This document shows positions 18,644-26,667 of a DNA stretch of 31,473 nt, piece after piece (position 1 is the first letter of the stretch; the number at the start of each line of letters is the position of its first letter). The translations under genes and the position numbers were made by a program. Source of the DNA: a virus; IMG/VR virus record IMGVR_UViG_3300048584_000025, positions 1 to 31,473 of that record. One strand, given 5' to 3'. The notes under the pieces are model-generated. The model ran no database searches. It worked only from the letters and a program-made list of their open reading frames with translations, and was not told where the DNA came from.

Positions 18644-19126
18644 TTACGCGTTGGCGTAGTAGGCGATGCAGAATTCGATGACTGTTTGCACCACGGAGGT
18701 GGAGACGGTGACGGTGGCAGCGATGTCCTCACCGCCCACATGACGGACCCGTGAGGTCATCGCCAACGGAGCGGTGCTGGATTCGTCAAACGGAACCACA
18801 CCGCCAGTGGTGCCAGCGGTGGTGAGTGCCAGCGCGTCTGCCAAGGCGTCCGGGTTGGAACTTGGTCCGATGTCGAGGGTCAACGCCGTGCCGGGATCCG
18901 TCACAGGATAGACCCATGACAGAGCCGGTGCATAAGCAGCACCATCAGGGATCAACCCGCCGGGAACCAGCGTGAGCGTGTCGTTGACAGTTGGAGTCGC
19001 CGGGCAGGTAACGCGGCCACGGATGAAGATCGGCAGCGCGCCGCTGTCCAAACTGTCCAGCGGAGAGCGTCCAGAAGTCTGAGCAGTGGCGTGTGCCGTT
19101 GCGATGTTGGAATTGGTATTAGCCAT
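18644..19126 (-). CDS. Head decoration or head-fibre-like protein
   Basis: 160 residues, MANTNSNIATAHATAQTSGR..., rich in Thr, Ala, Ser and Val, with no charged helices. Alternating TLTLVPGGLIPDG and ATVTVSTSVVQTV blocks suggest a beta-sandwich. The gene directly follows the major capsid gene, has a good ribosome site (GAAAGGAAA), and ends just before a strong terminator. A capsid-decorating or head-stabilising protein is the likeliest role from position and composition. No specific family is recognised. Confidence 0.6.
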   Translation of the reverse strand: MANTNSNIATAHATAQTSGRSPLDSLDSGALPIFIRGRVTCPATPTVNDTLTLVPGGLIPDGAAYAPALSWVYPVTDPGTALTLDIGPSSNPDALADALALTTAGTTGGVVPFDESSTAPLAMTSRVRHVGGEDIAATVTVSTSVVQTVIEFCIAYYANA

Positions 19127-19155
19127 GATGTTGTTTTCCTTTCGTTAAGTGGTGG

Positions 19156-20121
19156 TTAGTCGACGGTGCAGTTGATGCGGACAACCTTTTCTTCCTGCTC
19201 GCGGCCTGCGCCGATGGAGCACTGGGCAAGGAACTGGATGGCATTGGACAGGTCTGGACGACGATCCACAGTGGCGAGGTTGTCTTGCCACACTCCGAAT
19301 TCCAGCGCACTGGAGACGTAGAGCGGCACGATCTTGGCGGCGATGGTGTCAGATCCGGCTTGGCCAACCACCGTGTCAGTCACTAGGTTGTTATAGACCA
19401 CGAAGTTGACCGCGCCCCAGCGGGAGAGGAATCCTTTCGCGTCGTAGATCGGAGGTCCGCCGAATTCATTGCTGAACAGACGATCTCCCGAGGCAGAGTT
19501 GGCTTGCAGACGCAAGCGGGCTTCTTCCTTGGCGTCGATCACACACCACAAGCTTTCACCCATGGCGGCAACGTCTTCGTTCCAGGCTTCGTTGCTGGAA
19601 AGAATGCGGATTCCTTCGATGAGCTTGGAGGCGTTGAAACCACCATCAGCATCGGCGGAAAGCCCTTGATAATCGACTGGCACGGTTTGACCGGCTGGCA
19701 GTGGGGTGGCGGTCGTGTTGCCGTTTTCGCCCACGTAAGCATCACCAACGAGAGCGTTCATGATGATATTGTCGCAGCGGCGGAGATACGCACGCTGCAT
19801 GGCGGTGATGATTTGGCCGGAACCGAGGATGCGAGGGGCCAGCTTCTTCTCGTCAAAGGACGATTCAAAGTGCTTGGCCTGGAACTCACGCGGGTAGTAC
19901 CAGCGACCGTTCAGCTCGATCTCGGAAACCGTGACCTTTTTGAACCGTTGACCGGTGATTTCCTCATCTTCGAGAGTGCCGATGAAGTTGATTTCTTTGG
20001 AGATACCGGAAAGTCCGCGTTGGACGGTAACGGTTTTCATCAAACGAGAGTCCTTTTGTTGGACTACATCGCGGAAGGAGTCAGAGAACTGATCTCGGAA
20101 TGCTGTTGGAATATCGTACAT
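19156..20121 (-). CDS. Major capsid protein
   Basis: 321 residues from ATG 20121 (MYDIPTAFRDQFSDSFRDVV). The opening D-I-P-x-x-F-x-x-Q-F-S-D-x-F and the following QQKDSRLMKTV are characteristic of a phage capsid family common in podovirus-like genomes. The FEEEITGQRFKKV-like segment and a C-terminal ALEFGVWQDN block fit an HK97-like shell protein. An in-frame start at 20229 would add 36 residues unlike any capsid start and is less likely. No Shine-Dalgarno sequence is visible before the ATG, which is odd for the most abundant virion protein. The gene sits between two terminators with its own about 190-base leader, so it probably has a dedicated promoter. Confidence 0.85.
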   Translation of the reverse strand: MYDIPTAFRDQFSDSFRDVVQQKDSRLMKTVTVQRGLSGISKEINFIGTLEDEEITGQRFKKVTVSEIELNGRWYYPREFQAKHFESSFDEKKLAPRILGSGQIITAMQRAYLRRCDNIIMNALVGDAYVGENGNTTATPLPAGQTVPVDYQGLSADADGGFNASKLIEGIRILSSNEAWNEDVAAMGESLWCVIDAKEEARLRLQANSASGDRLFSNEFGGPPIYDAKGFLSRWGAVNFVVYNNLVTDTVVGQAGSDTIAAKIVPLYVSSALEFGVWQDNLATVDRRPDLSNAIQFLAQCSIGAGREQEEKVVRINCTVD

Positions 20122-20306
20122 GATAGTGATGGTGTTGGTGTTGGAGTGAAGGAATCGGATTGGTTTCCGGCTCGATTGTCCTTGCGGGTCGGTGCCTTGC
20201 CGTTCGCACGGCGGGGGCTTCTCGTCCACGCGCCCATCACGGGTTGTGCGCTATTCTCGAAAGCGGAGTCACCATGACGCCGCTTTGCCATTCTTGGAAT
20301 TGAAGC
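20122..20306 (-). promoter_or_regulatory. Capsid gene leader / promoter region
   Basis: This is a gene-free stretch between the scaffold terminator and the capsid ATG. It should hold a promoter for the capsid transcript, because the preceding terminator would otherwise cut it off. I could not pick convincing -35/-10 boxes. A small hairpin (GCCGT at 20199-20203 with ACGGC at 20208-20212) and a CCAACACCAACACCATCAC-type run just before the ATG are visible. The last 30 bases lack a Shine-Dalgarno sequence. Confidence 0.35.
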
Positions 20307-20344
20307 AAAGAAAACGCCGCAGATCCTTGCGAAAATGCGGCGTT
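20307..20344 (-). terminator. Intrinsic terminator after the scaffold gene
   Basis: A 9-bp stem, AACGCCGCA (20313-20321) with TGCGGCGTT (20336-20344), and a 14-base loop are followed on the minus strand by TTTTCTTT. It lies 25 bases after the scaffold stop and closes the packaging/assembly transcript before the capsid unit. Confidence 0.78.
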
Positions 20345-20369
20345 GGCTGGCCCCATCTGATCGGGACTA

Positions 20370-21311
20370 TCAGGAGGCGGATTGTTCTCGCAGGCGGCTC
20401 ATGTGCTCATACACGGCGAGGCGGTCCTGTTCATTGTTAGAATTCAGCTTGGCGCTCCAGATCGGATCTTTGCCCTGCTTGATGTCGTCAATCCGCTGTT
20501 GCGCGGAGCGGAGATCCCCAAACCCGGTTGGCGTGCGAATGCCGTCCTCCTGGGTGAGCTTTGAGACATGCAGCATCATTTTTGCAAACTCCGGCGTGTT
20601 CGCCAGTTGTTGCAATGCCGGTGAATCAGGAGCGATGCCCGTTGCTTCCGCCAGCTTGCCGGTGAGGTGGCGCACGGTGGATGCGTTTTGCTGGAAATCT
20701 CCGCGCCACTCAGCCACCAAGTTGTCCTGTGCAGCCTTGAGCGTTTTCTGATGCTCCACCATGGCGTCCTGGGTGCGCTTGGAAAGGATTTCGTTGAAGG
20801 TCTTGGCCATTGCCGCCACGGTGGCCGGTGGGGCGTGGGTGGCGTGCGCGGCAGCAGCCACGGCACTGGCAAGCTCGCTGTCAAACTCCATGCCTTCTGG
20901 CAGTTGCAAAGCTTCGGCAGTCAGTCCATAGCCTTCGGGCGCATCCGGCACCCCGGCGATCTTACGGAAACGCTCGATGCTCGATGTGGAAGCACCCTCG
21001 CCGGGATACTCCACCCCGTTTTTGCGGAAGTAATCCAGCTCGGTGATGATGCTTCGCAGATCCTTGTGCTTGCCCAGGTCTTTAGCGTGCGCGGCGAACT
21101 CATCGCCCAAGGCCAGATACCAATCGTCAGACAGTTTCCCATCCGGGCCGATCTTCGGCACAGCGGGTGGATCGGTGGAAACCGGCGTAGCCGGTGGCGG
21201 GGTTTCTACCGGCGGGGCTGTCGAGACAGGCGCGGCGGGTGTTGGCGTTACAGGCGGGGTTTCCAGTTGTGCGGGCGTAGGTGCCGGCGCTGGTGGTGCT
21301 TCGGTGCTCAT
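20370..21311 (-). CDS. Scaffolding protein
   Basis: 313 residues from ATG 21311 (MSTEAPPAPAPTP), whose A overlaps the upstream stop as ATGA. Residues 1-52 are almost only Pro, Ala, Thr, Val and Ser, a flexible arm. The rest is acidic and helical, with YLALGDEFAAHAKDLGKHKDL, a pattern seen in T7 gp9-like capsid assembly proteins, and DAPEGYGL, a common phage scaffold signature. The C-terminus is helical and charged (DRLAVYEHMSRLREQ), where scaffolds usually touch the coat protein. Position between portal and capsid agrees. A terminator follows. Confidence 0.82.
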   Translation of the reverse strand: MSTEAPPAPAPTPAQLETPPVTPTPAAPVSTAPPVETPPPATPVSTDPPAVPKIGPDGKLSDDWYLALGDEFAAHAKDLGKHKDLRSIITELDYFRKNGVEYPGEGASTSSIERFRKIAGVPDAPEGYGLTAEALQLPEGMEFDSELASAVAAAAHATHAPPATVAAMAKTFNEILSKRTQDAMVEHQKTLKAAQDNLVAEWRGDFQQNASTVRHLTGKLAEATGIAPDSPALQQLANTPEFAKMMLHVSKLTQEDGIRTPTGFGDLRSAQQRIDDIKQGKDPIWSAKLNSNNEQDRLAVYEHMSRLREQSAS

Positions 21312-21616
21312 GGTGTTGGTTTGGTAAGAATGGATAAGCGTTGCCGAGCTGGCGCGGTGTCCGCGTCGTCCTTGTGCCAAGTGAGCATGAAGGAAATGCG
21401 CTCTTGGCTTCCGGCATATCGGCGCAGAAACTCCGCATCGTCATCGTGCGCGGCACTCCAGATAAAGCACTCAGCCGCTTTTCCGCCGAGTGGCCCGCCC
21501 GCCGGTGGTCGGGGGCTTGTGGGTGGGATTGGACTTGCCGTAATCGGCACGGGCTTGCTCAAGATTGGCTTCGATTTCGAGGATGATGGATTTTCGTCCA
21601 TCTCGCCAGATGGCAT
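21308..21616 (-). CDS. Unknown protein overlapping its upstream neighbour out of frame
   Basis: 102 residues if it starts at ATG 21616 (MPSGEMDENPSSSK), which has GGAAG eight bases upstream. ATG 21772 in the same frame is possible but would overlap almost the whole upstream gene. The first half, Pro/Ser/Lys-rich, overlaps the 102-codon Bbp19-like gene in another frame. The second half (AECFIWSAAHDDDAEFLRRY ... FMLTWHKDDADT) fills the otherwise empty 160 bases before the scaffold, and its stop overlaps the scaffold ATG as ATGA. That overlap is the best evidence that the frame is used. A +1 frameshift from the upstream gene is an alternative; no convincing slippery site was seen. Confidence 0.5.
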   Translation of the reverse strand: MPSGEMDENPSSSKSKPILSKPVPITASPIPPTSPRPPAGGPLGGKAAECFIWSAAHDDDAEFLRRYAGSQERISFMLTWHKDDADTAPARQRLSILTKPTP

Positions 21617-21779
21617 CGTTGGCACTTCCGCCGGGGCTGTAGGCGGGGGACTTTGTGCCGGCGGTGGCGTGTAGCCAGGCGAGTGTGGGTTTTCCGGCTG
21701 GACTGTCGAAACAGGCACGGAGTTGCTGGAGGAAATCGGCACGCGCCGAGTCGATCTTTTCTTTACGTTCATCGGTCAT
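21471..21779 (-). CDS. Bbp19-like small protein after portal
   Basis: 102 residues, MTDERKEKIDSARADFLQQL. The block FDSPAGKPTLAWLHATAG followed by NDAIWRDGRKSIILEIEANL looks like short Bbp19-type phage proteins (F-x-S-x-x-G-x-x-x-L-x-W-L ... G-R-x-x-x-x-x-I). Such genes usually lie between portal and scaffold or capsid, as here. The tail is basic and low in complexity. It starts 8 bases after the portal stop. Function in the family is unknown; a head-assembly role is inferred from position. Confidence 0.65.
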   Translation of the reverse strand: MTDERKEKIDSARADFLQQLRACFDSPAGKPTLAWLHATAGTKSPAYSPGGSANDAIWRDGRKSIILEIEANLEQARADYGKSNPTHKPPTTGGRATRRKSG

Positions 21780-21786
21780 TTTTCGG

Positions 21787-23445
21787 TTATTGCATCAACA
21801 TCTCAGCAGCCTTGGCCGTTTCATCCACGCCGCCGAGATTGCGCACTGCTTCCGTGGCCTGTGCTGCCTGCATTTGCTGGGCGGCTTGCGCCTCGGCTTC
21901 GGCCATGGCGGCAAGTTCTTCTTCGGTGCGAAGGAATGAAGTTGGCAAGCCCTTGGCGCGAATTAGGTGCGGGGCGATGGCTTCCGGCTTGAACGGTTTC
22001 AGCCATGCGGGATCGACGGCGGCAAGCGGTGCAATGACCGTGAGGATGTCTTGCAGGCCGGTAAGGTGTCCTTGCTCCAGTGCCAGTGCCATGGCCGAAA
22101 CGTATTCCACCTCTGGATCCGCGATAAATGCGCCCAGCTCGTCCGAATCAATGACCGCAGGCGGTGGTGGCGGCATCTCGCCTTGCTGCATGAGCAGCGA
22201 GAAACAACGCCGCAGAATGGGCGTGTGAAACTCGCGGACCATGTTGGAATAAATCGGGTGGAACATTTCCCGGCTTTCTGAAAGAATGGCAGATACCTGA
22301 GTGGCCGTGGCGTCCGGGCTGAGTCGGGAAACCGCCGTGAACAGTTCCGTAAAAAATGCCGCCTCGATGGCCCGCTTTTTGTCCTCAGTTCGATCCTTGG
22401 AAATGTCATAGCGCCCCGCCGTCAACCACTCCCGAGGAATGGCATTCTCGCCAGCAGCAGGGTCAAAGCTCGTCAGCCCCATTGCCGTGAAATCAATCTC
22501 ATCCTTCATTCCCGCAGGGTAGAGAATGCGCGGGAATGCTGCCGTTTCGGCCAGAACATCCTGCATTTGCTCCATGAAATTCGCCTGTGCCGCTTCCGGC
22601 AGTGCATAGTCAGCTGGCCCCCAGCCGTAAGGAGACAAGGGGGTGGTTTGCCAGCGACTCACCGCCACCGGCACAGAGTCAAAACCGCTTTCCAACAGCA
22701 CCGTATGAGTCTCCACATGCACATGCACCGAGGCAACCGGCTTGTTGTCTGGAGTCATACTGCGCGGGTCACGGTCCTTACGCGGGAAAATGCAATGCAA
22801 CACCTTTTCAGTCGCCTTGTGGCGGCTCCCGGCATCATCATACTTTTTGCGGCAGCAGGCCGGTGCCTTGTCTCCGAATTGCTCAATGACCTGGGCAGGT
22901 GTCCGAAAAAATGTCCGAAAAATGGTATCCACTTCGTCCAGCGTATTTTCAGCTACGGAAAAGCTGCCAATGGGAAGACTGCGGAAATGCAGCCCGCGAC
23001 CATTGGCACCCGACGTGCATTCCAATGCGCTCACGCCGTAGGCTCCCCGTGCCTGGTAGCACTCATACGCCCGATTGTAAAAATTTGAGGTGCCCAGCTT
23101 GGCAACCATGATTTCGGTGCAGCGGGCAAACCAGTTTTCAGCCGCTTGATTCCCCTGGAGCTTGGCCGGCGGGCGTAACACGAACCACCGCGCACCCATC
23201 GGGGTAATCCGCGCTGCCTGCCCGGTGGCCAGCGTGTTGCAGGCACGCATCGCCGTACCATCGTAGTTTTCCGACATCCGGCCACGATCCGCTTGCGCCC
23301 CTGAATTGCCCGGGTTGCTGCGCTGCGTGAAAATGCTCGATGAACGCGGGAAACAAATGCGGGCGAGATCCTCCCACATGCCTTCTTGGAGTTGCCGAAT
23401 GGCATCCAGCGCCGTCGCCTGGTCAAGTAGATGTTGGACGATCAT
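21787..23445 (-). CDS. Portal (T7-type head-tail connector)
   Basis: 552 residues. The N-terminal block (LQEGMWEDLARICFPRS) and then CNTLATGQAARITPMGARWFVLRP match the podovirus head-tail connector family, in which about the first 100 residues include a W-x-x-x-x-x-Y/F-x-x-P and an S-G-x-x-x-x-L-x-P-x-x-x-W-F pattern. A Pro-rich loop (GEMPPPPPAVI) and an Ala/Gln-rich C-terminal tail (about 515-535) follow. Twelve copies should form the DNA channel. The ATG overlaps the previous stop as ATGA. Length is as expected (T7 gp8 is 536 residues). Confidence 0.88.
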   Translation of the reverse strand: MIVQHLLDQATALDAIRQLQEGMWEDLARICFPRSSSIFTQRSNPGNSGAQADRGRMSENYDGTAMRACNTLATGQAARITPMGARWFVLRPPAKLQGNQAAENWFARCTEIMVAKLGTSNFYNRAYECYQARGAYGVSALECTSGANGRGLHFRSLPIGSFSVAENTLDEVDTIFRTFFRTPAQVIEQFGDKAPACCRKKYDDAGSRHKATEKVLHCIFPRKDRDPRSMTPDNKPVASVHVHVETHTVLLESGFDSVPVAVSRWQTTPLSPYGWGPADYALPEAAQANFMEQMQDVLAETAAFPRILYPAGMKDEIDFTAMGLTSFDPAAGENAIPREWLTAGRYDISKDRTEDKKRAIEAAFFTELFTAVSRLSPDATATQVSAILSESREMFHPIYSNMVREFHTPILRRCFSLLMQQGEMPPPPPAVIDSDELGAFIADPEVEYVSAMALALEQGHLTGLQDILTVIAPLAAVDPAWLKPFKPEAIAPHLIRAKGLPTSFLRTEEELAAMAEAEAQAAQQMQAAQATEAVRNLGGVDETAKAAEMLMQ

Positions 23446-23627
23446 CCGAATGTGGATTTCCCTCCAGTGGGTGAGAGGATGGTATCGGAAAATGAGTAGC
23501 GCTTGCCTGCTCGGCGGCGTTCCTCGTTATCAGCGGCTACCCGTTCACTGCCCGTGGCACTTACTGGCGGCGGTGGTGGCAGTGGTGGCGGGGGAGTTTC
23601 GATTTTCGGCATTTTCGGCTTTTTCAT
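23442..23627 (-). CDS. Short proline-rich protein preceding portal
   Basis: 61 residues: MKKPKMPKIE, then a proline run (about residues 12-21), then EERRRAGKRYSFSDTILSPTGG. Small phage proteins with a basic start, a Pro tract and a conserved RR-A...-S-T-I-L-T/S-x-x-G end are familiar just before portal genes. The function is not known. Its 5' 83 bases overlap the end of the upstream gene in another frame. Its stop overlaps the portal start as ATGA. Confidence 0.75.
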   Translation of the reverse strand: MKKPKMPKIETPPPPLPPPPPVSATGSERVAADNEERRRAGKRYSFSDTILSPTGGKSTFG

Positions 23628-23970
23628 GGCGTAGGAATCGGGCGAGCGTTACCCGCCTGACCCGATCCTCGTCGCGCCGGTTAAAAGAAACCCATGGCAG
23701 CGGGTTCCTTCCCGCCAAGTGAAGCAGAAAGTCGAGCCGTCCAGCGGCAAGCCACACGTTCCAACAATCCGCCTCCCCCGTGAATTGAAGCGGGGAAAAC
23801 CGATTGTGAGCCTCATCCGGCAAATCCACCCGCACCGCACGGCAACAAATGAAAACTTCCGGCGTGTTCACCAGGCATCCGTGATGCAGGAAGAATGTCA
23901 GGAAGTCATCCCACGGCACATCCGGTGCTGTCGCGTGGTAGGCTTCCCATGCTTGAAGGTAAGGTGTCAT
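23545..23970 (-). CDS. Unknown protein between terminase and portal
   Basis: 141 residues, MTPYLQAWEAYHATAPDVPW. A compact N-terminal domain contains FLTFFLHHGCLVNTPEVFICCRAV and CWNVWLAAGRLDFLLHLAG, followed by LPWVSFNRR. Aromatic and cysteine residues are frequent, and no helix is clearly membrane-spanning. The last about 27 residues (HEKAENAENRNSPATTATT...) are low in complexity, exactly where the next gene overlaps in another frame. The start overlaps the terminase stop as ATGA. I recall similar W..., G-L/R-L-x-x-L-L ..., P-W-V-x-F-x-R patterns in small phage proteins at this place, but no function. Confidence 0.7.
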   Translation of the reverse strand: MTPYLQAWEAYHATAPDVPWDDFLTFFLHHGCLVNTPEVFICCRAVRVDLPDEAHNRFSPLQFTGEADCWNVWLAAGRLDFLLHLAGRNPLPWVSFNRRDEDRVRRVTLARFLRHEKAENAENRNSPATTATTAASKCHGQ

Positions 23971-25589
23971 CGTTTTACCCCTGGCCGGACAATTCCACCT
24001 TTCACCGGCGGCTTTATGCCTCTTTCATCGCCAAACATGGCAATCATTTTACGGGCGTGCGCCTCTGCAAAGGTTCGGAAGGCGTCCGCACTGTGGGAAA
24101 ACAAGTCATGCTTGGGCATTTCACGAAGCCGCATCCCCGCCGCCGCCCCCACGTCGCGGGCATACCCTTCCAAGCAGGCCACACCACTCGGATAGTCCTC
24201 TTGGCTGTCGTCGGTTTCGTGAAAGCTTCCGTCTGAGTTGCGCGACGTGTCGCAGTGCGATTTGTGAAACCAGCAATGTGGGAGCACATCCCGGGCATAG
24301 CCGATGCCAAGCCATACGTCAGGCGTTCGAGGCACCACCTTGATGTTGTGCATCCCCCCGGCTTGCAGCTCGCTCACGTAGCTCTTGCCAGTGCCACGAT
24401 CCCGCGTCTCCGCATCGTGCGGGAGGAAATGGCCAGCAATCGGTTTGCGCCACTTGTTTTCCCACCGCACCATTTGATCCGGCATTGAAGATCCGCTCAT
24501 GCCCTCGGCCTCAAACCAATCCAGCACCAGGAACGCCCGCCCCACCGGCTGTATCAGCCAACAGGCCGTGTAATCGCTCAAGCCAATGTCCCAAAAAGTA
24601 AATATCGGCAGGTTGCTTTCCATCCCAAAATCCGCCACACGGCCCTTGGCCCGTAGATCCGCCATGATCGTGCCGTAGATGGCCCCTTCCGCGATTGCCT
24701 CAAATGCTTCCCCTGGTGTGCTTGGAAATTCTTTTTTCATGCCGTGGCCTTGTTCGCGGTGTTTGTGGTCATACCAAAGTTTTTGCTCAGGACTCAGGAT
24801 GATCCCGCTTTCCCGCTCCAACCGTGCGAAATACTCGACCATTTCCGACCGCAGCTTGTGGCCGGCGGCATTGAGCACATAGCGGGTATCTTGGAACCAC
24901 GGGAAAAAATGAAAGCGGCTTTGCACGCTGGTCAGGTTGGTGTCATCGTTTCTCATAGCTTGATTCACAAGTCGGTAGTGTTCCCCCACCTTGGCCCCTT
25001 CGTGAGTGCTTTCGATATTCCGCACGTTTCCCGGGGTCATCGAGTTGAACGCGCCGTTAATGATTTCCCTCGCCTTGATCGGTGCCCAGATCGCCGTCTT
25101 GCCCAGCTCGCTCACATGGAGCCGCTGGGGGGTAGCACCCCGGAGGGCGGTAGAACACTTGGCCAGTGAACCATTACCCCATGTCAGCTTCTTCGTCGCC
25201 CGCGCCACCAGCGGGACCGCTTTCTTGATGGCCTGCCCGATCCGAAACGTCGCCGGGTGCAGGCTTTCGTTATCCATGTTTTCATAAGCCGTGAGCATCA
25301 TCCCGAGCTTACTTTCGGCATCGTCCAGCGTGTAGTCAATGATCCCGACACTCAGGCCGGTGGCCGAAAACAACAGGTCATCCAGGAAAATCACCTCAAT
25401 GAACGTCGAGAAACCCAGCTTCCTCGCCTTGAGTACGTGGTTGCAAGTGTGCATCCGGTTGTAAAACTGCTTTTGCGCATCATTGGGCGTGAAGGGTTCC
25501 AACACCCCGTCAGCGTTGCGAATCGTGTAGAGGTTTTTCAGTCTCCACGCCCGAGACGCCAGCGGAGTATTCTGGAGGGTTGCCAGCAT
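23967..25589 (-). CDS. terL: Terminase large subunit (packaging ATPase/nuclease)
   Basis: 540 residues. The ATPase half shows a deviant Walker A, LKARKLGFST (53-62), as in many large terminases, and a Walker B-like LHVSE (157-161). The nuclease half has FWDIGLSDYTA with D334 and HDLFSHSADAF with D502, the usual acidic residues of the RNase H-like fold, plus FLPHDAE between them. The protein cuts and pumps DNA into the procapsid with the portal. It starts directly after the small-subunit stop (TAA then ATG). Length is usual. Lack of a phage-encoded polymerase and this terminase type leave the packaging strategy (cos, pac or repeats) open. Confidence 0.92.
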   Translation of the reverse strand: MLATLQNTPLASRAWRLKNLYTIRNADGVLEPFTPNDAQKQFYNRMHTCNHVLKARKLGFSTFIEVIFLDDLLFSATGLSVGIIDYTLDDAESKLGMMLTAYENMDNESLHPATFRIGQAIKKAVPLVARATKKLTWGNGSLAKCSTALRGATPQRLHVSELGKTAIWAPIKAREIINGAFNSMTPGNVRNIESTHEGAKVGEHYRLVNQAMRNDDTNLTSVQSRFHFFPWFQDTRYVLNAAGHKLRSEMVEYFARLERESGIILSPEQKLWYDHKHREQGHGMKKEFPSTPGEAFEAIAEGAIYGTIMADLRAKGRVADFGMESNLPIFTFWDIGLSDYTACWLIQPVGRAFLVLDWFEAEGMSGSSMPDQMVRWENKWRKPIAGHFLPHDAETRDRGTGKSYVSELQAGGMHNIKVVPRTPDVWLGIGYARDVLPHCWFHKSHCDTSRNSDGSFHETDDSQEDYPSGVACLEGYARDVGAAAGMRLREMPKHDLFSHSADAFRTFAEAHARKMIAMFGDERGIKPPVKGGIVRPGVKR

Positions 25590-26078
25590 TTACATCTTGT
25601 CCTCAATCACGCCGCCCAGCCCAGCCAACGCATCCGCCAGCGAGCCAATGGCATTGCTTTCTGGATCATCCCCGCTCAGTCGGTTGTCCAAGTCGATGGC
25701 TTTGAGCGCGTCGTATTTCGTGATTTCCTCGCTCCCGCCGCTTTCGGTGACGGTGTTCTTGTATTTCAAAATCAAGTCACCATCCGGCCCGCGTGGATCA
25801 ATGCTCATCAGCGGCGTGGATACGATTCGGAATAAAAATTCCCGCTTGGCTTGCAGGCTGAGAACCTTGCCCGCCGAGGATGCCGCCCGCATCGCCCTCA
25901 AATATGTTGCGACTTCAACATTTCTCAACAATCGCTTGGCACACGTCGCCAGCGATTGCGCGGATTTCGCGTTGTAACCCGCTCGCCTGTAAGCCTCTGA
26001 GGGGTTAATTCCTTCCAACACAAAATCAGCAAAGATCCGGTGTTTGTCGTCGGTTGGTGGATTAATTTCGGCACTCAT
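25590..26078 (-). CDS. terS: Terminase small subunit
   Basis: 162 residues. HRIFADFVLEGINPSEAYRR then AGYNAKSAQSLATCAKRLLR and VATYLRAMRA match the Terminase_2 small-subunit family, where the first helix-turn-helix binds the packaging site on DNA. The middle (EFLFRIVSTPLMSID) would oligomerise, and the C-terminus is acidic and flexible, for contact with the large subunit. The ATG overlaps the upstream stop as ATGA, and the large subunit follows without gap. The order TerS, TerL, then portal is classic. Confidence 0.88.
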   Translation of the reverse strand: MSAEINPPTDDKHRIFADFVLEGINPSEAYRRAGYNAKSAQSLATCAKRLLRNVEVATYLRAMRAASSAGKVLSLQAKREFLFRIVSTPLMSIDPRGPDGDLILKYKNTVTESGGSEEITKYDALKAIDLDNRLSGDDPESNAIGSLADALAGLGGVIEDKM

Positions 26079-26455
26079 ACTTTGGAAACCCTCGTTTTGA
26101 CTTTGTTCAGCAGCCGAATGCCTTCATCACTCAGCGTGTAACGAGCGGGCTTGTGGCTTTCATCACGAATGAAAATGTCAGGGTTTTTGAGGAAATGCTG
26201 CATCACGGCTTGGTAAGTGCAGGCAAGGCGCACACAAATCGCCGGGATCGTCGCGTGCCCGGTTTCCGCCTGGAGTTTAACCACCGCGCACATGACGTCG
26301 TGGACGGAGTGCGATAGGTTGTAAACCCGCAGCGTGGCAGACAGCCGCAGCGTGTAGTCCATGGCCGTGGTTGGCGACGGTTGGCGACGGATTTTTGTCA
26401 TCACGGAATTGAAAAAGGTTTTGAAAATGACAAATTCGGTTTGCACCATGTTCAC
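26075..26455 (-). CDS. Winged-helix DNA-binding protein
   Basis: 126 residues if translation begins at GTG 26455, whose bases overlap the previous stop as GTGA; an ATG at 26449 is the alternative. After a basic N-terminal extension (KIRRQPSPTT), the segment TGHATIPAICVRLACTYQAVMQ reads as a helix-turn-helix, and HKPARYTLSDEGIRLLNKVK as the wing and last helix of a MarR-like winged-helix domain. It precedes the small terminase and could control late genes. It resembles the other winged-helix gene 300 bases upstream in its ending (T-x-E/D-G), so the two may be related. Confidence 0.68.
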   Translation of the reverse strand: MNMVQTEFVIFKTFFNSVMTKIRRQPSPTTAMDYTLRLSATLRVYNLSHSVHDVMCAVVKLQAETGHATIPAICVRLACTYQAVMQHFLKNPDIFIRDESHKPARYTLSDEGIRLLNKVKTRVSKV

Positions 26456-26667
26456 GATCTTAAACGAGTGTTTGAATTGGTTTCTGAAACTTTCAAGCCT
26501 TGTCTTTCAACGGATTCCGCTAAAGCGGCACGGAATTCCGCCGCGACGGACCCTTGCAGCTTCATGGCCTCCCGCCGGTGCGATGCCGCTTTCCTTTCAT
26601 GCGCCTCGGCCTCGGCCAGCTCGTAAGCCACAAGCTCCATCGTGTTAAGCAATCGCCGGGAATTCAT
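26452..26667 (-). CDS. Small Ala/Glu-rich helical protein
   Basis: 71 residues, MNSRRLLNTMELVAYELAEA. One long charged amphipathic helix (about residues 10-37, Ala, Glu, His, Arg) is followed by a second, more mixed one. Both ends are fixed by stop/start overlaps (ATGA upstream, GTGA downstream). It lies between two winged-helix genes and may be an accessory subunit; no family is recognised. Confidence 0.6.
   Translation of the reverse strand: MNSRRLLNTMELVAYELAEAEAHERKAASHRREAMKLQGSVAAEFRAALAESVERQGLKVSETNSNTRLRS

Noticed and set aside
20122-20229. Upstream extension of the capsid protein to 20229
   Set aside because: The extra 36 residues are unlike capsid N-termini, while MYDIPTAFRDQF is the usual family start.
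26368-26391. Short tandem GGTTGGCGAC repeat
   Set aside because: Only two units in a coding region (Arg-Gln-Pro-Ser-Pro area); too short to support a regulatory role.
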